A stretch of 64,000 nt of DNA from NCBI GenBank assembly GCA_947503895.1, contig CANNFT010000014.1, forward strand, positions 62,001 to 126,000. Reading direction: 5' to 3'. Position numbers and translations under genes: made by a program. Positions 37,822 to 47,204 of the stretch are shown here, one piece after another (positions within the stretch are counted from its first letter, which is position 1; each line of letters begins with the position of its first letter). Below the pieces are notes generated by a model, which saw only the letters and a list, made by a program, of their open reading frames with translations, was not told the DNA's origin and searched no databases. Source of the DNA: an uncultured Saccharospirillaceae bacterium (GTDB taxonomy: Bacteria > Pseudomonadota > Gammaproteobacteria > Pseudomonadales > Oceanobacteraceae).

Positions 37822-38293
37822 ATCGTTATTGCACTGATTTAGTGCGGTTGTTCGAGCTTTTGACATGAGCGTTATCTTTGGTTGGCGAATGATTGAGGTT
37901 GGACGACCATCCGATCAATACTAGTACATACGTGCTAGACATATACGGACATGATCTTTATAATCCTTCGTTCATTGTCTTGTTGGGCATGGATGTCCAC
38001 TCCTTGTGTGCATTTGTAATGGCCGAGGTAAAGACAGTTATCTATATGGGTTTCGAGCCCAATCGTTAGCACGACGTAAGATAGCTGTTCGGCCTATTTT
38101 TTATCCCTCTCGTTTTTTAATTTACAGTTCACCCAGAAAATACGCCTTCTCAGTGTTATCAGTAGGTTGAAACGTTTTCATTTTACGCCTGTTCTTCACC
38201 TCTCTCGTGAACCCCCTATGCCATACGTCTTTCCGCTGGTTTTTCTATCTAGGCTATCCTTAAAGAGGTTGGTTCTGGCGAGTAGGCAGCAAA
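37822..38293. other. Noncoding stretch between miaE and an orphan sensor gene
   Basis: 472 bases with no recognisable gene, RNA or strong hairpin. It presumably contains the miaE terminator and the promoter of the binding-protein gene at 38294. Confidence 0.4.
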
Positions 38294-39169
38294 GTGAGTA
38301 TCAGAACTCTTTCTAGTCGTTTATTAGCGAACATCAATGGCAGAATTCGTTGGTGTTATTGGGCATGCCTTTTAGCTATTGCAGTGCCACTCAATGTGCA
38401 AGCCTCTGCGTTGCCTGACTCTGTGGTCATGGCTAATTCACACAGCTGGGCGCCCATGTCCTACCTAGACGAAGCAGGGCAGCCTTCTGGGCTACTGATC
38501 GATTTCTGGAAGTTATACTCGGAACATAATAATCAAAATGTAGAGTTTCTTTTATTGAACTGGGGGGAGTCCTTAGAAGCCGTTAAAACGGGTGCAGCAC
38601 ATGTACATGCTGGTCTATTAGAGTCGCCGGAACGAAGGCGATTTTTTGTGTTCTCAAAGCCAATGTTTCCATTGGTCACAGGGTTATTTGTTCGAAAAGA
38701 CTTTGATGGCATAGACCAGTTGCAGAATGTGCTCGTGGCTGTCATTAAGCAAAGTTATGAAGCGGAATATATGGATCGAACCTTTAAAGACCTTAATATG
38801 ATTTACTATGACAATAACCGGAATATGATTGAAGCGGTTATTCAAGGCGGAGCAGATGCCTTCGTGGCGGATTTTCCTACCGGAATGTATTTTATCAATA
38901 AGCTTGATGCGAAAGACGACCTTAAATTCGCACGGTTCCTATACAGTAAACCTATTCATGCGGCAGTCCGTCTCGACCAGTCGGCCGTTATCGATGTGAT
39001 TAATGACGGCATAGATAATATCCCGCCAAAGCTGGTTAAACGCCTGATTGATAAGTGGCAGCCTGTCGCCAGCGGGAACTCTGAGAGCCGCTCGACCTAT
39101 CTGCTGTGGCTGAGTTTAGTCATAGGACTATCGCTTATTTTGGCTTACTACTTTCTTGTGATTCGCTAG
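38294..39169 (+). CDS. SBP_bac_3-like sensor domain tethered by a C-terminal membrane helix
   Basis: 291 residues with an N-terminal signal (CYWACLLAIAVPLNVQASA), an SBP_bac_3 fold beginning VVMANSHSWAPMSYLDEAGQPSGLLIDFW, and a C-terminal hydrophobic helix (residues about 270-290, LLWLSLVIGLSLILAYYFLV) ending in VIR and a stop. The layout equals the periplasmic and membrane portion of a binding-protein type histidine kinase, but nothing follows the helix. The start is a GTG at 38294. It may be a real membrane-anchored receptor or a kinase cut short; the downstream 200 bases do not encode an obvious kinase remnant. Confidence 0.75.
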   Translation: MSIRTLSSRLLANINGRIRWCYWACLLAIAVPLNVQASALPDSVVMANSHSWAPMSYLDEAGQPSGLLIDFWKLYSEHNNQNVEFLLLNWGESLEAVKTGAAHVHAGLLESPERRRFFVFSKPMFPLVTGLFVRKDFDGIDQLQNVLVAVIKQSYEAEYMDRTFKDLNMIYYDNNRNMIEAVIQGGADAFVADFPTGMYFINKLDAKDDLKFARFLYSKPIHAAVRLDQSAVIDVINDGIDNIPPKLVKRLIDKWQPVASGNSESRSTYLLWLSLVIGLSLILAYYFLVIR

Positions 39170-39374
39170 TGGGGGATTGGCCGTCAATAGTAGGCTATTG
39201 GGCCGGTTTTCGAGTTTGGCTGGGGTAGCACTGGGCCTTGATCAGGCGGAGGCGGATGACCGCTAAAAAACCGTCAAAAAATACAAATCTGAATTGATCA
39301 ATTCCCCTTCGACCTGTAGGCTCCGCCTCATAAATTCTATCCTGCATCTGTTGTAACAAATCTGAGGCTCAATC

Positions 39375-40970
39375 TTGATCTCTACAGCTAATATCACCAT
39401 GCAATTCGGTGACAAACCCCTGTTTGAAGACATCTCCGTCAAATTTGGCGAAGGTAACCGATATGGCCTGATCGGCGCCAACGGTTGCGGTAAATCGACG
39501 TTCATGAAAATTCTAGGCGGTGAGCTGGACGCTTCTGGTGGTTCCGTCAGCCTTGACCCCAATGAGCGTATGGCCAAATTGAATCAGGATCAATTTGCGT
39601 ACGAGGAATACAGTGTCATTGATACGGTTCTGATGGGGCATTCTGAGTTATGGGCCGTCAAATCAGAGCGTGACGCCATCTACGCGAAGCCGGAAATGTC
39701 TGAAGATGACGGCATGAAGGTCGCTGATTTAGAAACGCAATTCGCGGAAATGGACGGCTACAGCGCCGAAGCCCGTGCTGGTGAATTACTGCTGGGTTTG
39801 GATATTCCCACCGAACAGCACTATGGATTGATGAGTGCGGTTGCTCCAGGTTGGAAACTTCGTGTCCTATTGGCTCAAGTGTTATTCGCAGACCCAGACA
39901 TCCTGTTGTTGGACGAGCCAACGAACAACCTCGACATCAATGCCATTCGCTGGTTAGAAGGTGTGTTGAATGATCGTAACTGCACCATGATCATCATTTC
40001 GCACGACCGTCACTTCCTGAACAGCGTATGTACCCATATGGCTGACCTGGACTACGGTGAATTGCGTGTGTACCCGGGTAACTACGACGAGTATATGACG
40101 GCAGCGACACAAGCTCGTGAACGCTTGGTTGCCAATAATGCTAAGAAACAGGCCCAAATTGCAGAATTAAAGCAGTTCGTCAGCCGATTCTCTGCGAACG
40201 CTTCAAAAGCTAAGCAAGCCACCTCGCGCGCGAAGCAAATAGACAAGATTAAACTTGATGAGGTGAAAGCATCAAGTCGCCAAAACCCTTACATTCGATT
40301 TGAGCAAGAAAAGAAACTCTTCCGAAATGCGTTAGAAATGGAAGGAATGTCTCAGGGCTATGGCGACGAATTGATTTTCAAAGACGTCAATTTGATGGTT
40401 GAAGTCGGAGAGCGTATTGCCATTATCGGTCAAAACGGTATTGGTAAAACGACATTCCTGCACACACTTGCTGGGCAAATGGAACCAAAGAGTGGCACCA
40501 TTAAATGGTCGGAAAATTCAAACATTGGCTACTATGCTCAGAACCATGCCAGCGACTTTGAAGAAGACATGACATTGATCGACTGGATGAACCAGTGGAA
40601 AAATGAAGGCGATGATGAGCAGGTGATTCGTGGTCAATTGGGACGCATGTTATTCAGTCAAAATGAAATCAAAAAGTCGGTGAAAGTAATTTCTGGTGGT
40701 GAGCAAGGCCGCATGCTATTCGGCAAGCTTATGATGCAAAAGCCAAATATTCTGCTTTTGGATGAGCCAACAAACCACATGGACATGGAGTCTATTGAAT
40801 CATTGAACTTAGCATTGGAAAACTACGAAGGCACGTTGATGTTTGTTTCTCACGATCGTCAATTTGTATCTTCTATCGCCACCCGTATCATCGAAATTAC
40901 CGCTGACGGCGTAGTCGACTTCCACGGTACGTATGACGACTACCTAAAAAGCCAAGGCTTAGAAGGGTAA
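39375..40970 (+). CDS. ybiT: ABC-F ATPase, YbiT type
   Basis: Cytoplasmic ABC-F protein of 531 residues with two ATPase halves and no membrane part; the class acts on the ribosome. The sequence tracks E. coli YbiT throughout as remembered: ISVKFGEGNRYGLIGANGCGKST (first Walker A), LLLDEPTNNLDINAIRWLE, the linker SRFSANASKAKQATSRAKQIDKI, the second Walker A GQNGIGKTT and LLLDEPTNHMDMESIESL. The start is a TTG at 39375 with TGAGG upstream. It ends before a strong bidirectional terminator. Confidence 0.95.
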   Translation: MISTANITMQFGDKPLFEDISVKFGEGNRYGLIGANGCGKSTFMKILGGELDASGGSVSLDPNERMAKLNQDQFAYEEYSVIDTVLMGHSELWAVKSERDAIYAKPEMSEDDGMKVADLETQFAEMDGYSAEARAGELLLGLDIPTEQHYGLMSAVAPGWKLRVLLAQVLFADPDILLLDEPTNNLDINAIRWLEGVLNDRNCTMIIISHDRHFLNSVCTHMADLDYGELRVYPGNYDEYMTAATQARERLVANNAKKQAQIAELKQFVSRFSANASKAKQATSRAKQIDKIKLDEVKASSRQNPYIRFEQEKKLFRNALEMEGMSQGYGDELIFKDVNLMVEVGERIAIIGQNGIGKTTFLHTLAGQMEPKSGTIKWSENSNIGYYAQNHASDFEEDMTLIDWMNQWKNEGDDEQVIRGQLGRMLFSQNEIKKSVKVISGGEQGRMLFGKLMMQKPNILLLDEPTNHMDMESIESLNLALENYEGTLMFVSHDRQFVSSIATRIIEITADGVVDFHGTYDDYLKSQGLEG

Positions 40971-40994
40971 TTAAACCGTTCGCAAGTCAAAATA

Positions 40995-41029
40995 AAAAAC
41001 CGAGGTAATCATATTACCTCGGTTTTTTT
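40995..41029. terminator. Strong bidirectional rho-independent terminator
   Basis: AAAAACCGAGGTAAT (40995-41009) and ATTACCTCGGTTTTT (41013-41027) form a perfect 15-pair stem with a three-base loop, with a run of A on the left and T on the right. It serves ybiT on the plus strand and the lipoprotein gene ending at 41080 on the minus strand. Confidence 0.9.
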
Positions 41030-41079
41030 ATGCGTTTTTGCATGAAAAATTGACACTTGCTTGCAGTAAAATTGATCGA

Positions 41080-42156
41080 TTACTGCATTGAAAATGATTG
41101 GTTAAAGCGAATTTGGAAAAACTCGGCATTGGCTTCACTGTCTGCAATATTCGATAAATAATGTACGTCAACAGGTGAGAGAACTTGGTCTTTTAAGTAA
41201 AACCATTGCGTTAGCCCGCTGAATATAGCTGTGTCATCATTTGGTGTAAGCGCTACTTTAAATATAGGCAGGTTCATTCTGTGATCAGCACGCATGATCG
41301 GTTCAAGCTTTGAGAAGGTGGGTAAGGTTTGAAAGTGGTTATCAGACGCTGTCAAACAGTCTGATACTGTATAAAAGACCCGGTTGTGTTCTAAGTGCGT
41401 GGTTGTAAATGTCAGGCTGTCTTGGAAAAACGGTGGTCTATCTTCCGTATTCGAACCGTTCGGCGTAAAAGAATTGTAGTCACATTTATTGAGCCAAACC
41501 CCTTGAATTTTTTCAACGATTGCACTTTTTTCCTGCTCATTCAGCCAGATTTGTTGAGGAACAGCCATTTGAACGCGCGAAAATTGCCGATTTGATATGG
41601 TGGTGGTTTCACCTTTGGATGTTCGTTCGAAACTCGCAAACATTAACTTGTCGGTCTCAGAGTGGTAGTGATAATCGAACGAGGGACCATAGTTGCTGTT
41701 CGGAAAAAGTAAACGCCCTAGAATGACTTCACGTCCATCATCTGCTAATTCTCGGTTATATACTTTAAACTGGCCCTGAAAAGAGTTTGCCTTGTTAGCA
41801 TCTAAATCTAGGCACTGATCGTCTTTGTAAGGGTAATAATGGGCATTGAGCTGGAGCGCATTCTCACGTTTAGTGTAGGTCAATTCTTGAATAGCGGTGC
41901 TGCCATCATCCAGTGTCAGGCAATCCGTTTGCCACAAGCCTAGCAGTGTTTTTTGTTGCTGAATCACCTCTTCTGTCGTTAATGCTTTGTTAGAAGGTTG
42001 CTTCGTTTCAATTTCATTGTCTTGTACAGTCGATGCTTGCTCGGCCGTGTTATTGCGCTTGCTGTCGGTATTTTCACCAGATAAACAACCGGAAAGCAGT
42101 CCGCTGGTCAATACAATTAGAGTTGATGTACGGAACACCGTTTTCGTTTTTAGCAC
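41080..42156 (-). CDS. Hypothetical lipoprotein
   Basis: 358 residues, not recognised. The N-terminus (MLKTKTVFRTSTLIVLTSGLLSGCLSGE) is a lipoprotein signal with lipobox LSGC. The body has two similar halves, each with a W-x(4)C opening: LLGLWQTDCLTLDDGS near residue 72 and IQGVWLNKCDYNSFTPNGS in the second half. This suggests an internal duplication of a beta-rich lipocalin-like unit. The start is a GTG at 42156 with AAAGGGAC upstream. No operon partner is visible. Confidence 0.65.
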   Translation of the reverse strand: MLKTKTVFRTSTLIVLTSGLLSGCLSGENTDSKRNNTAEQASTVQDNEIETKQPSNKALTTEEVIQQQKTLLGLWQTDCLTLDDGSTAIQELTYTKRENALQLNAHYYPYKDDQCLDLDANKANSFQGQFKVYNRELADDGREVILGRLLFPNSNYGPSFDYHYHSETDKLMFASFERTSKGETTTISNRQFSRVQMAVPQQIWLNEQEKSAIVEKIQGVWLNKCDYNSFTPNGSNTEDRPPFFQDSLTFTTTHLEHNRVFYTVSDCLTASDNHFQTLPTFSKLEPIMRADHRMNLPIFKVALTPNDDTAIFSGLTQWFYLKDQVLSPVDVHYLSNIADSEANAEFFQIRFNQSFSMQ

Positions 42157-42426
42157 GATAAAGTCCCTTTAATTTAACTAATTCCAAGATTTTGAGTAGA
42201 GTGCGAATATAATCAATAGCTCTAGATATGCCTAGAATGTACGTAGAGTCATGCCCAAGATTCATACTTTTTAATGAATCTTTGCAGGTTGCTTTTGTAT
42301 CGGTGCTTGCGAAGATAAAACGGTATAGGATGCATGATTAGGCTTGGTGAAATTCAATGAGCCGCTTAAAATTGCCATTCAAATTCGTAATTATGCAGTT
42401 AGCGAAGCGCTAATGTAGGAGTGCAG

Positions 42427-43080
42427 GTGGATTCATTTTGGTTGGGCGTAACGGAGGCCGCTGCTCAGATGAGCATGTGGGAAGTATTAGCGGTCATGCT
42501 GGGTTATGCCTATCTTATCTTGGCAATGCGACAGAACAGTTTATGTTGGTACGCCGCATTTGGCAGTACTGCTATTTTCAGTTGGTTATTTTTTGACGTT
42601 AAGCTCGTCATGGAATCTGCGCTGAATGTCTATTATTTGCTCATGGCGGTGTACGGCTGGTGGGTTTGGCGTACTGGACGAGAAAACACGAATGAACAAC
42701 TGCCGATTCAGCGTTGGACATGGCATAAGCATACGGCGGCGTGGACGGTTATATTATTGCTAACCGTTATCAGTGGAGCATTACTTGATCATAACTCCGA
42801 TGCAGCGTTGCCATATTTGGACTCATTTACGACGTGGGGCTCAGTGGTTACCACCTATATGGTAGCGAGAAAAGTGCTTGAAAACTGGTTGTATTGGCAG
42901 GTTTTTAACACAGGAGCCATCGTACTTTATATTGATCGTGAATTATATTTAACGGCACTGATGATGATGACCTACTTAGTGATGGCGATTATCGGCTGGA
43001 TAATATGGCGTCGCGATTTTTCAAAACAGTCTGCGGGCAGCCATGCGGATTCAAAGGCGACTCGTCCTTCTGCTTCCTAG
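42427..43080 (+). CDS. pnuC: PnuC-family transporter
   Basis: 217-residue inner membrane protein with about seven helices. Family-like segments are EVLAVMLGYAYLILAMRQNSLCWYAAFGSTAIFSWLFFD, ALNVYYLLMAVYGWWVWR and WLYWQVFNTGAIVLYIDRELYLTALMM. PnuC proteins carry nicotinamide riboside, thiamine (PnuT) or riboflavin across the membrane by facilitated diffusion, trapped by phosphorylation inside. No TPP riboswitch was found upstream, so the vitamin is not decided. The start GTG 42427 has TAGGAG five bases upstream; GTG 42421 is too close to it. Confidence 0.88.
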   Translation: MDSFWLGVTEAAAQMSMWEVLAVMLGYAYLILAMRQNSLCWYAAFGSTAIFSWLFFDVKLVMESALNVYYLLMAVYGWWVWRTGRENTNEQLPIQRWTWHKHTAAWTVILLLTVISGALLDHNSDAALPYLDSFTTWGSVVTTYMVARKVLENWLYWQVFNTGAIVLYIDRELYLTALMMMTYLVMAIIGWIIWRRDFSKQSAGSHADSKATRPSAS

Positions 43081-43107
43081 TGCGATAGGTTGACGCTGAT
43101 TTGACAT

Positions 43108-43141
43108 AGGCCTTGAACGTTGCGTCTCAGGGCCTTTTTTG
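43108..43141 (+). terminator. Rho-independent terminator after pnuC
   Basis: AGGCCTTGA (43108-43116) pairs with TCAGGGCCT (43127-43135), with one wobble pair, a ten-base loop and a T-run to 43140. It stands between pnuC and the kinase-like gene, so the two are probably separate transcripts. Confidence 0.8.
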
Positions 43142-43231
43142 TATCTATACTGGTGGCACTATGAAATTCGTTACAGCAATACATCACTTACATGCTCTGG
43201 GGCAATTGCGATGCCGCCGTTTTAAATATGG

Positions 43232-44245
43232 GTGAACGGTCTTGTGAAATTTGAAATCGACAATCTGACACGCATCCTTGCGCAATGGGCTGATTGGAAC
43301 ATCACCACACTGCCACCGACTCAACAGGATATTGAATTGCTGCCTGGTGGTCTGACGAATCGATGTTGTGTGTTGAAGGTGAATCAAGAAAAATTTGTAA
43401 TACGCAGTGAGTCGCCTGATAGCCAAGCACTGGGAATCGATCGAGATGCTGAATTCTCGATTCATCAATTCGCTGCTCAGAATGGTTGGGTGCCTAACAT
43501 TATTTTTAGAAACCAAGATGAGCGCTATTGGATTCGGCCGTTCATTGAGGGGCAGCCTCTGATTCGTGAAACATTAACGGATGATCAGATTCGAAATGTC
43601 GCTGTGCGGTTAGGGCGGCTACACGCGGTGCCGTTGAGTACCGTACTCAACTCGCACGCATTACCGATTGGCGCTCCTAAAACAGTACGCGAACTACCCG
43701 TTATATCTATTCCAAATCAAGCTGATCGACTCTGGAAGCAGGCTGCAATCAGATTTCATCAATCTGAACAGGAAATGTGCTCGCGTGGAGTGGCGAAGGA
43801 ACATTGTGATACCTTGACGAGCTTTGATAACGACATCGAAACAGTATCGCATCAAGTGGAGCAAATGAATGCGCGTATCCAATCTTGGGGATATTCTGAA
43901 TGGGGTTTGTGTCACATGGACCCATCTGTGGCGAATTGGCTGCAGACTCCGCAAGGTTGGATGCTATTGGATTGGGAGTATGCCGGCTTGGGTGATGGCT
44001 TGTGGGATTTAGCCATTTTTGCTGATGACGCTAATTTAAATGCTCGTCAGCTCGAAGTATTGATTAACGCATACAGACAGACACGATCAAGTTTCGAATT
44101 GGATGTGAAAAGCAGGGCGTGGGTTCGAGCGAATATTCAAACACAGTACTTATTAGCGCTATGGTTTGCGGCTCAGGGTATGGAAACCATAGAGGGTCTA
44201 TCGAGGAAGCTAGCGGATTTATGGTTGGATGTTATGGAGTATTAA
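43232..44245 (+). CDS. Thiamine/choline kinase-like phosphotransferase (APH fold)
   Basis: 337 residues of the aminoglycoside-phosphotransferase / choline kinase fold. Marks are LPGGLTNRCCVLKV near the N-terminus (nucleotide loop), FVIRSESP with the ATP Lys/Arg region, the catalytic loop GLCHMDPSVANWL (H-x-D-x(4)-N) and LLDWEYAGLGDGLWDLAIF carrying the metal-binding Asp. These resemble thiamine kinase ThiK and choline kinases. It follows pnuC, which would suit a vitamin salvage role, but a terminator lies between them. The GTG start at 43232 is uncertain; GTG 43244 is an alternative. An insertion near residues 165-205 is unusual for ThiK. Confidence 0.75.
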   Translation: MNGLVKFEIDNLTRILAQWADWNITTLPPTQQDIELLPGGLTNRCCVLKVNQEKFVIRSESPDSQALGIDRDAEFSIHQFAAQNGWVPNIIFRNQDERYWIRPFIEGQPLIRETLTDDQIRNVAVRLGRLHAVPLSTVLNSHALPIGAPKTVRELPVISIPNQADRLWKQAAIRFHQSEQEMCSRGVAKEHCDTLTSFDNDIETVSHQVEQMNARIQSWGYSEWGLCHMDPSVANWLQTPQGWMLLDWEYAGLGDGLWDLAIFADDANLNARQLEVLINAYRQTRSSFELDVKSRAWVRANIQTQYLLALWFAAQGMETIEGLSRKLADLWLDVMEY

Positions 44246-44293
44246 TAGCATGGAATGTTAATCGTACTGAATGGAAGTAATCTTAGGTCTAAT

Positions 44294-44336
44294 AAAAAAG
44301 GCGGCACAGAAAGTATCTGCGCCGCCTTTTTTATTT
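44294..44336. terminator. Bidirectional terminator between convergent genes
   Basis: AAAAAAGGCGGCACAGA and TCTGCGCCGCCTTTTTT form a long stem with one mismatch and a short loop, with A and T runs on the two sides. It separates the plus-strand kinase-like gene from the minus-strand TonB receptor gene. Confidence 0.85.
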
Positions 44337-44369
44337 TCTAATCAGTGAAGAACGAAGTCTTGTTAGACT

Positions 44370-46865
44370 TTAGTATTCAACGCTGTAACTCAAGCTCACT
44401 GTACGGCCTTGTGCTGGCAAATCAGCTGAGGCACCGGTAGAGGGATAGGCGCGTACTTGGTTGTACAGCGGCTGATACTCTTTGTTGGTGAGGTTTTGGA
44501 TTGCGAAGCCAAGATGTCCGGCAGGCAATGCAAACTGAGTTAATAGGTCATACGTGGTATAGCCCGTAAATGGTGCTTTCTTTTCATCCGCACGATGGCC
44601 TTCTGTGTAGTCACTCATATGCATGGCACGTAGTGAAATTTCATAAGCGCCAAAATTATTATACGTCACATGAGACGTGATTTTTTGAGGTGACACACGG
44701 TCCGCCGGAAGCGCAACCCAGCCATCATCTTCCGTTTCTGTAAAGCCACGGGTGTAGGCGTATGTCGCACCAGTAGAAACTTTGTCTGTTAGGTAAAAGT
44801 TTACAAGACCTTCAAAGCCCCAGACTTTTTCAGTTTGGTCGAGTAATTCGACAACGCCAGTCACTTTGTCAAACTCTGTGTACTTATCTGATTGATTATA
44901 AAAGATAGATGATTGAGCTTGTAAGCTTTCAAACTGTCCGCGCCAGCCTAGGTCGAATGAATTTGTTTTTATTGCATCGACGTTAGTGCTATCCAACACA
45001 GGGCCTGGATCATTTACATCCGTGAATACATTAACACTTCGTAGAAGGCGTGACATATCCGGTACAGTATAGCCTTGTGAAAAATTGAAGTAGGCTTGTT
45101 GTTCTTTGTTTACATCATAAACAATACCTGCATTGAAGAGTAAAGCTGAAAAGTGTTCCTTACCGCCTTTGCGCTCAGTGACCGTGTCAGAATATGTCAG
45201 GAATTGCTCAGCTTCTAGAGTAGATGCAGCACCATTGACCACCATTTCTAATAGCGCTGCCGCAGCGGCTTCACTTGGAGCCGTTGAGTTTGCCATTCCA
45301 GCGACGGTTTGTAGTGCAGGATCTTGGATTTGTGCGGAATAAATTGCTGCATTTAATTCATCTTCACCAGCAATATAGTCATCTACCTTGACGGTTATCC
45401 ATTCTTTTCGAACACCTGCCCGAAGTGTTAAATCTTTGGTTAGTTGAAATTCTGCTTGAGTAAATACAGCAGTGGTTTCGGACTCTGATCTCGGCCCTGC
45501 TTGGTATACGCCGCCCGTTGGATCGTATTCAGTTTGTCCGCTTTCGAACCAAGTATCGTAATCATATGCTGTTGAAGTTTGTTCTCCAGAGTCAGCTATA
45601 TAATCGATACCGTAGGATAGATTTAAAGTAGTAAAATCAAGATCAATGGACGTATCAAGCGCCAATTTAACGTCAATGGCTTCTGTTTGAATTCTAGATT
45701 GAGTAATTGCCGACTTGCCAACAGAATTGGTGAGCACCGCATTGGTTAATGCAGCGGAAGACTCGACGCCTTGCCCAAGCTGTGTCATGAAAGAAGCAGC
45801 TGCACTATTCCAATCGGTTACTAAGTAGAGCGGCGCGCCAAAGTAGGGGTAAAAATAGTAATCATTTTTGCGATAGTTCAATTGGCTTGTAAGGCTTTGA
45901 CCTAAAAAATCGGTGTCATTAAAAGTCAACGTGATCGACTTTCTCTCAGTTTTTGGCTGACGCTCTAGTGACAAGCCTTCTCTTGGCTGAACGTCATAAG
46001 CGTCAGCATTTCCTAGAACACCTTTTGGTAGATTTAACATTGCAGGGTCAGATTCACCAAAATCCGCAGCATATTTTGTGTCCATTTCTTCATTAAAATA
46101 TTCTGCACCCACGGTTAATTTTTGGGTATCCGTGAATTGGAAGCCTGTATTTAAAACTAAGTCAAGAGAGTCTGAGTTGTCGCGGCTGACTTGGTTTGGG
46201 TCGGTTGCAATTTGGTCGCCATTGGCATCGATAAAGTTGCCGCGTGATTCATAAGCAGCACCAAAATAGTAATCTACAATGTCCTTTTTCCCTGAAACGC
46301 TTTGGGAAAAGTTATAAGCCAACTGGTCTTCGTCACGTTTTTCTGTGCTAGTGGTTAGACCCACCTCTGTTCTAAAAGTCGGCTCTTCATACGCGGCTTT
46401 TTTGGTAATGATGTTAATCACACCACCCGTTGCCCCGGCACCATACATGGCTGACGCACCAGAGATCACCTCAACGCGTTCTATATTTGCAGTCGAAATG
46501 GTGGTGAGTTCACGAGAGATTCCGCGATTGGTTCGTTGCGCCACGCCGTCAATGAGCACGAGCACTTTACGACCGCGAAGGCTCTGATAGTAACTTGAAA
46601 CAGAGTTGTCTCCTGGTGCAATGCCCGGCACGAGTTTTCCGAGAATAGTGCCCAAATCAACACCGGCTTGTGCTTGCAGCGCAATTTGTTCTTGATCTAT
46701 TACCTGAACGGTATAGGGAAGAGAAGCTAGGCTCTCATTACTGCGTGTGGCGGTAACGACTTGCTTGTCCAATTTGACAGAGTCTGAAGTAGTCTCGGTA
46801 GCAGTCGATGTCATGGATGCAGTGGCCATGGCCACCATCACGTACAGAGGTGCTCTTTTCAGCAT
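44370..46865 (-). CDS. TonB-dependent siderophore receptor, IutA-like
   Basis: Outer-membrane receptor of 831 residues from ATG 46865 (GGGGA upstream; a TTG at 46883 is less likely). After a signal peptide ending near SMTSTATE come a TonB-box-like region (KQVVTATRSNE), a plug (GGVINIITKK, RGRKVLVLIDGVAQR) and a beta barrel ending in aromatic VEY. The plug and early barrel, for example TERKSITLTFNDTDFLGQSL and FYPYFGAP, parallel the aerobactin receptor IutA. No N-terminal signalling domain is present. A Fur box lies 40 bases upstream. The upstream operon of PepSY and DUF3649/DUF3325 genes has the partners usually found with such receptors. The ligand is a hydroxamate or other siderophore by inference. 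Confidence 0.9.
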   Translation of the reverse strand: MLKRAPLYVMVAMATASMTSTATETTSDSVKLDKQVVTATRSNESLASLPYTVQVIDQEQIALQAQAGVDLGTILGKLVPGIAPGDNSVSSYYQSLRGRKVLVLIDGVAQRTNRGISRELTTISTANIERVEVISGASAMYGAGATGGVINIITKKAAYEEPTFRTEVGLTTSTEKRDEDQLAYNFSQSVSGKKDIVDYYFGAAYESRGNFIDANGDQIATDPNQVSRDNSDSLDLVLNTGFQFTDTQKLTVGAEYFNEEMDTKYAADFGESDPAMLNLPKGVLGNADAYDVQPREGLSLERQPKTERKSITLTFNDTDFLGQSLTSQLNYRKNDYYFYPYFGAPLYLVTDWNSAAASFMTQLGQGVESSAALTNAVLTNSVGKSAITQSRIQTEAIDVKLALDTSIDLDFTTLNLSYGIDYIADSGEQTSTAYDYDTWFESGQTEYDPTGGVYQAGPRSESETTAVFTQAEFQLTKDLTLRAGVRKEWITVKVDDYIAGEDELNAAIYSAQIQDPALQTVAGMANSTAPSEAAAAALLEMVVNGAASTLEAEQFLTYSDTVTERKGGKEHFSALLFNAGIVYDVNKEQQAYFNFSQGYTVPDMSRLLRSVNVFTDVNDPGPVLDSTNVDAIKTNSFDLGWRGQFESLQAQSSIFYNQSDKYTEFDKVTGVVELLDQTEKVWGFEGLVNFYLTDKVSTGATYAYTRGFTETEDDGWVALPADRVSPQKITSHVTYNNFGAYEISLRAMHMSDYTEGHRADEKKAPFTGYTTYDLLTQFALPAGHLGFAIQNLTNKEYQPLYNQVRAYPSTGASADLPAQGRTVSLSYSVEY

Positions 46866-46907
46866 GTTATTTCTATTCCCCAATAGTTATATAAATCAGG
46901 TTGCGAA

Positions 46908-46922
46908 TAATAATGATTATCA
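46908..46922 (-). promoter_or_regulatory. Fur box upstream of the TonB receptor gene
   Basis: On the minus strand the site reads TGATAATCATTATTA, against the 7-1-7 Fur consensus TGATAATnATTATCA with one mismatch. It lies about 43 bases before the start codon, where binding of Fur-Fe would block the promoter. Iron-repressed expression is expected. Confidence 0.85.
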
Positions 46923-47143
46923 ATAACAAACGCAAAGGTAAATTCTAATAAATTAGCGTTAGATGTCTTTTGCGGCGTGATGAATCTCAACGTCTTCTAA
47001 AAAGTGACATGCCAATACTGGGTTTTTAAGTTAAATCACGCGTTTTGCTGAGCAGTTCGTCAACCACGAGAACGTCGAAGGATGCAGGCAAGCTGAGCGA
47101 AAGGATCAGTTGATGAGAGAGCCCTGGGCTAAAGTGGGGCTTA

Positions 47144-47187
47144 AAACGGTTCTCATTGACAGTAGCATCTATGAGAACCGTTTCATG
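47144..47187 (-). terminator. Terminator of the PepSY operon
   Basis: AAACGGTTCTCAT (47144-47156) and ATGAGAACCGTTT (47171-47183) form a perfect 13-pair stem with a 14-base loop. On the minus strand it is followed by a short T-run. It lies 20 bases after the PepSY gene stop, so the TonB receptor gene is a separate transcription unit. Confidence 0.75.
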
Positions 47188-47204
47188 CTCGATATTGTGC
47201 GAGA

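Noticed and set aside
42157..42426. A TPP riboswitch was sought in front of pnuC.
   Set aside because: The CTGAGA and ACCTGATCTGGATAATGCC-type core elements are absent on either strand.
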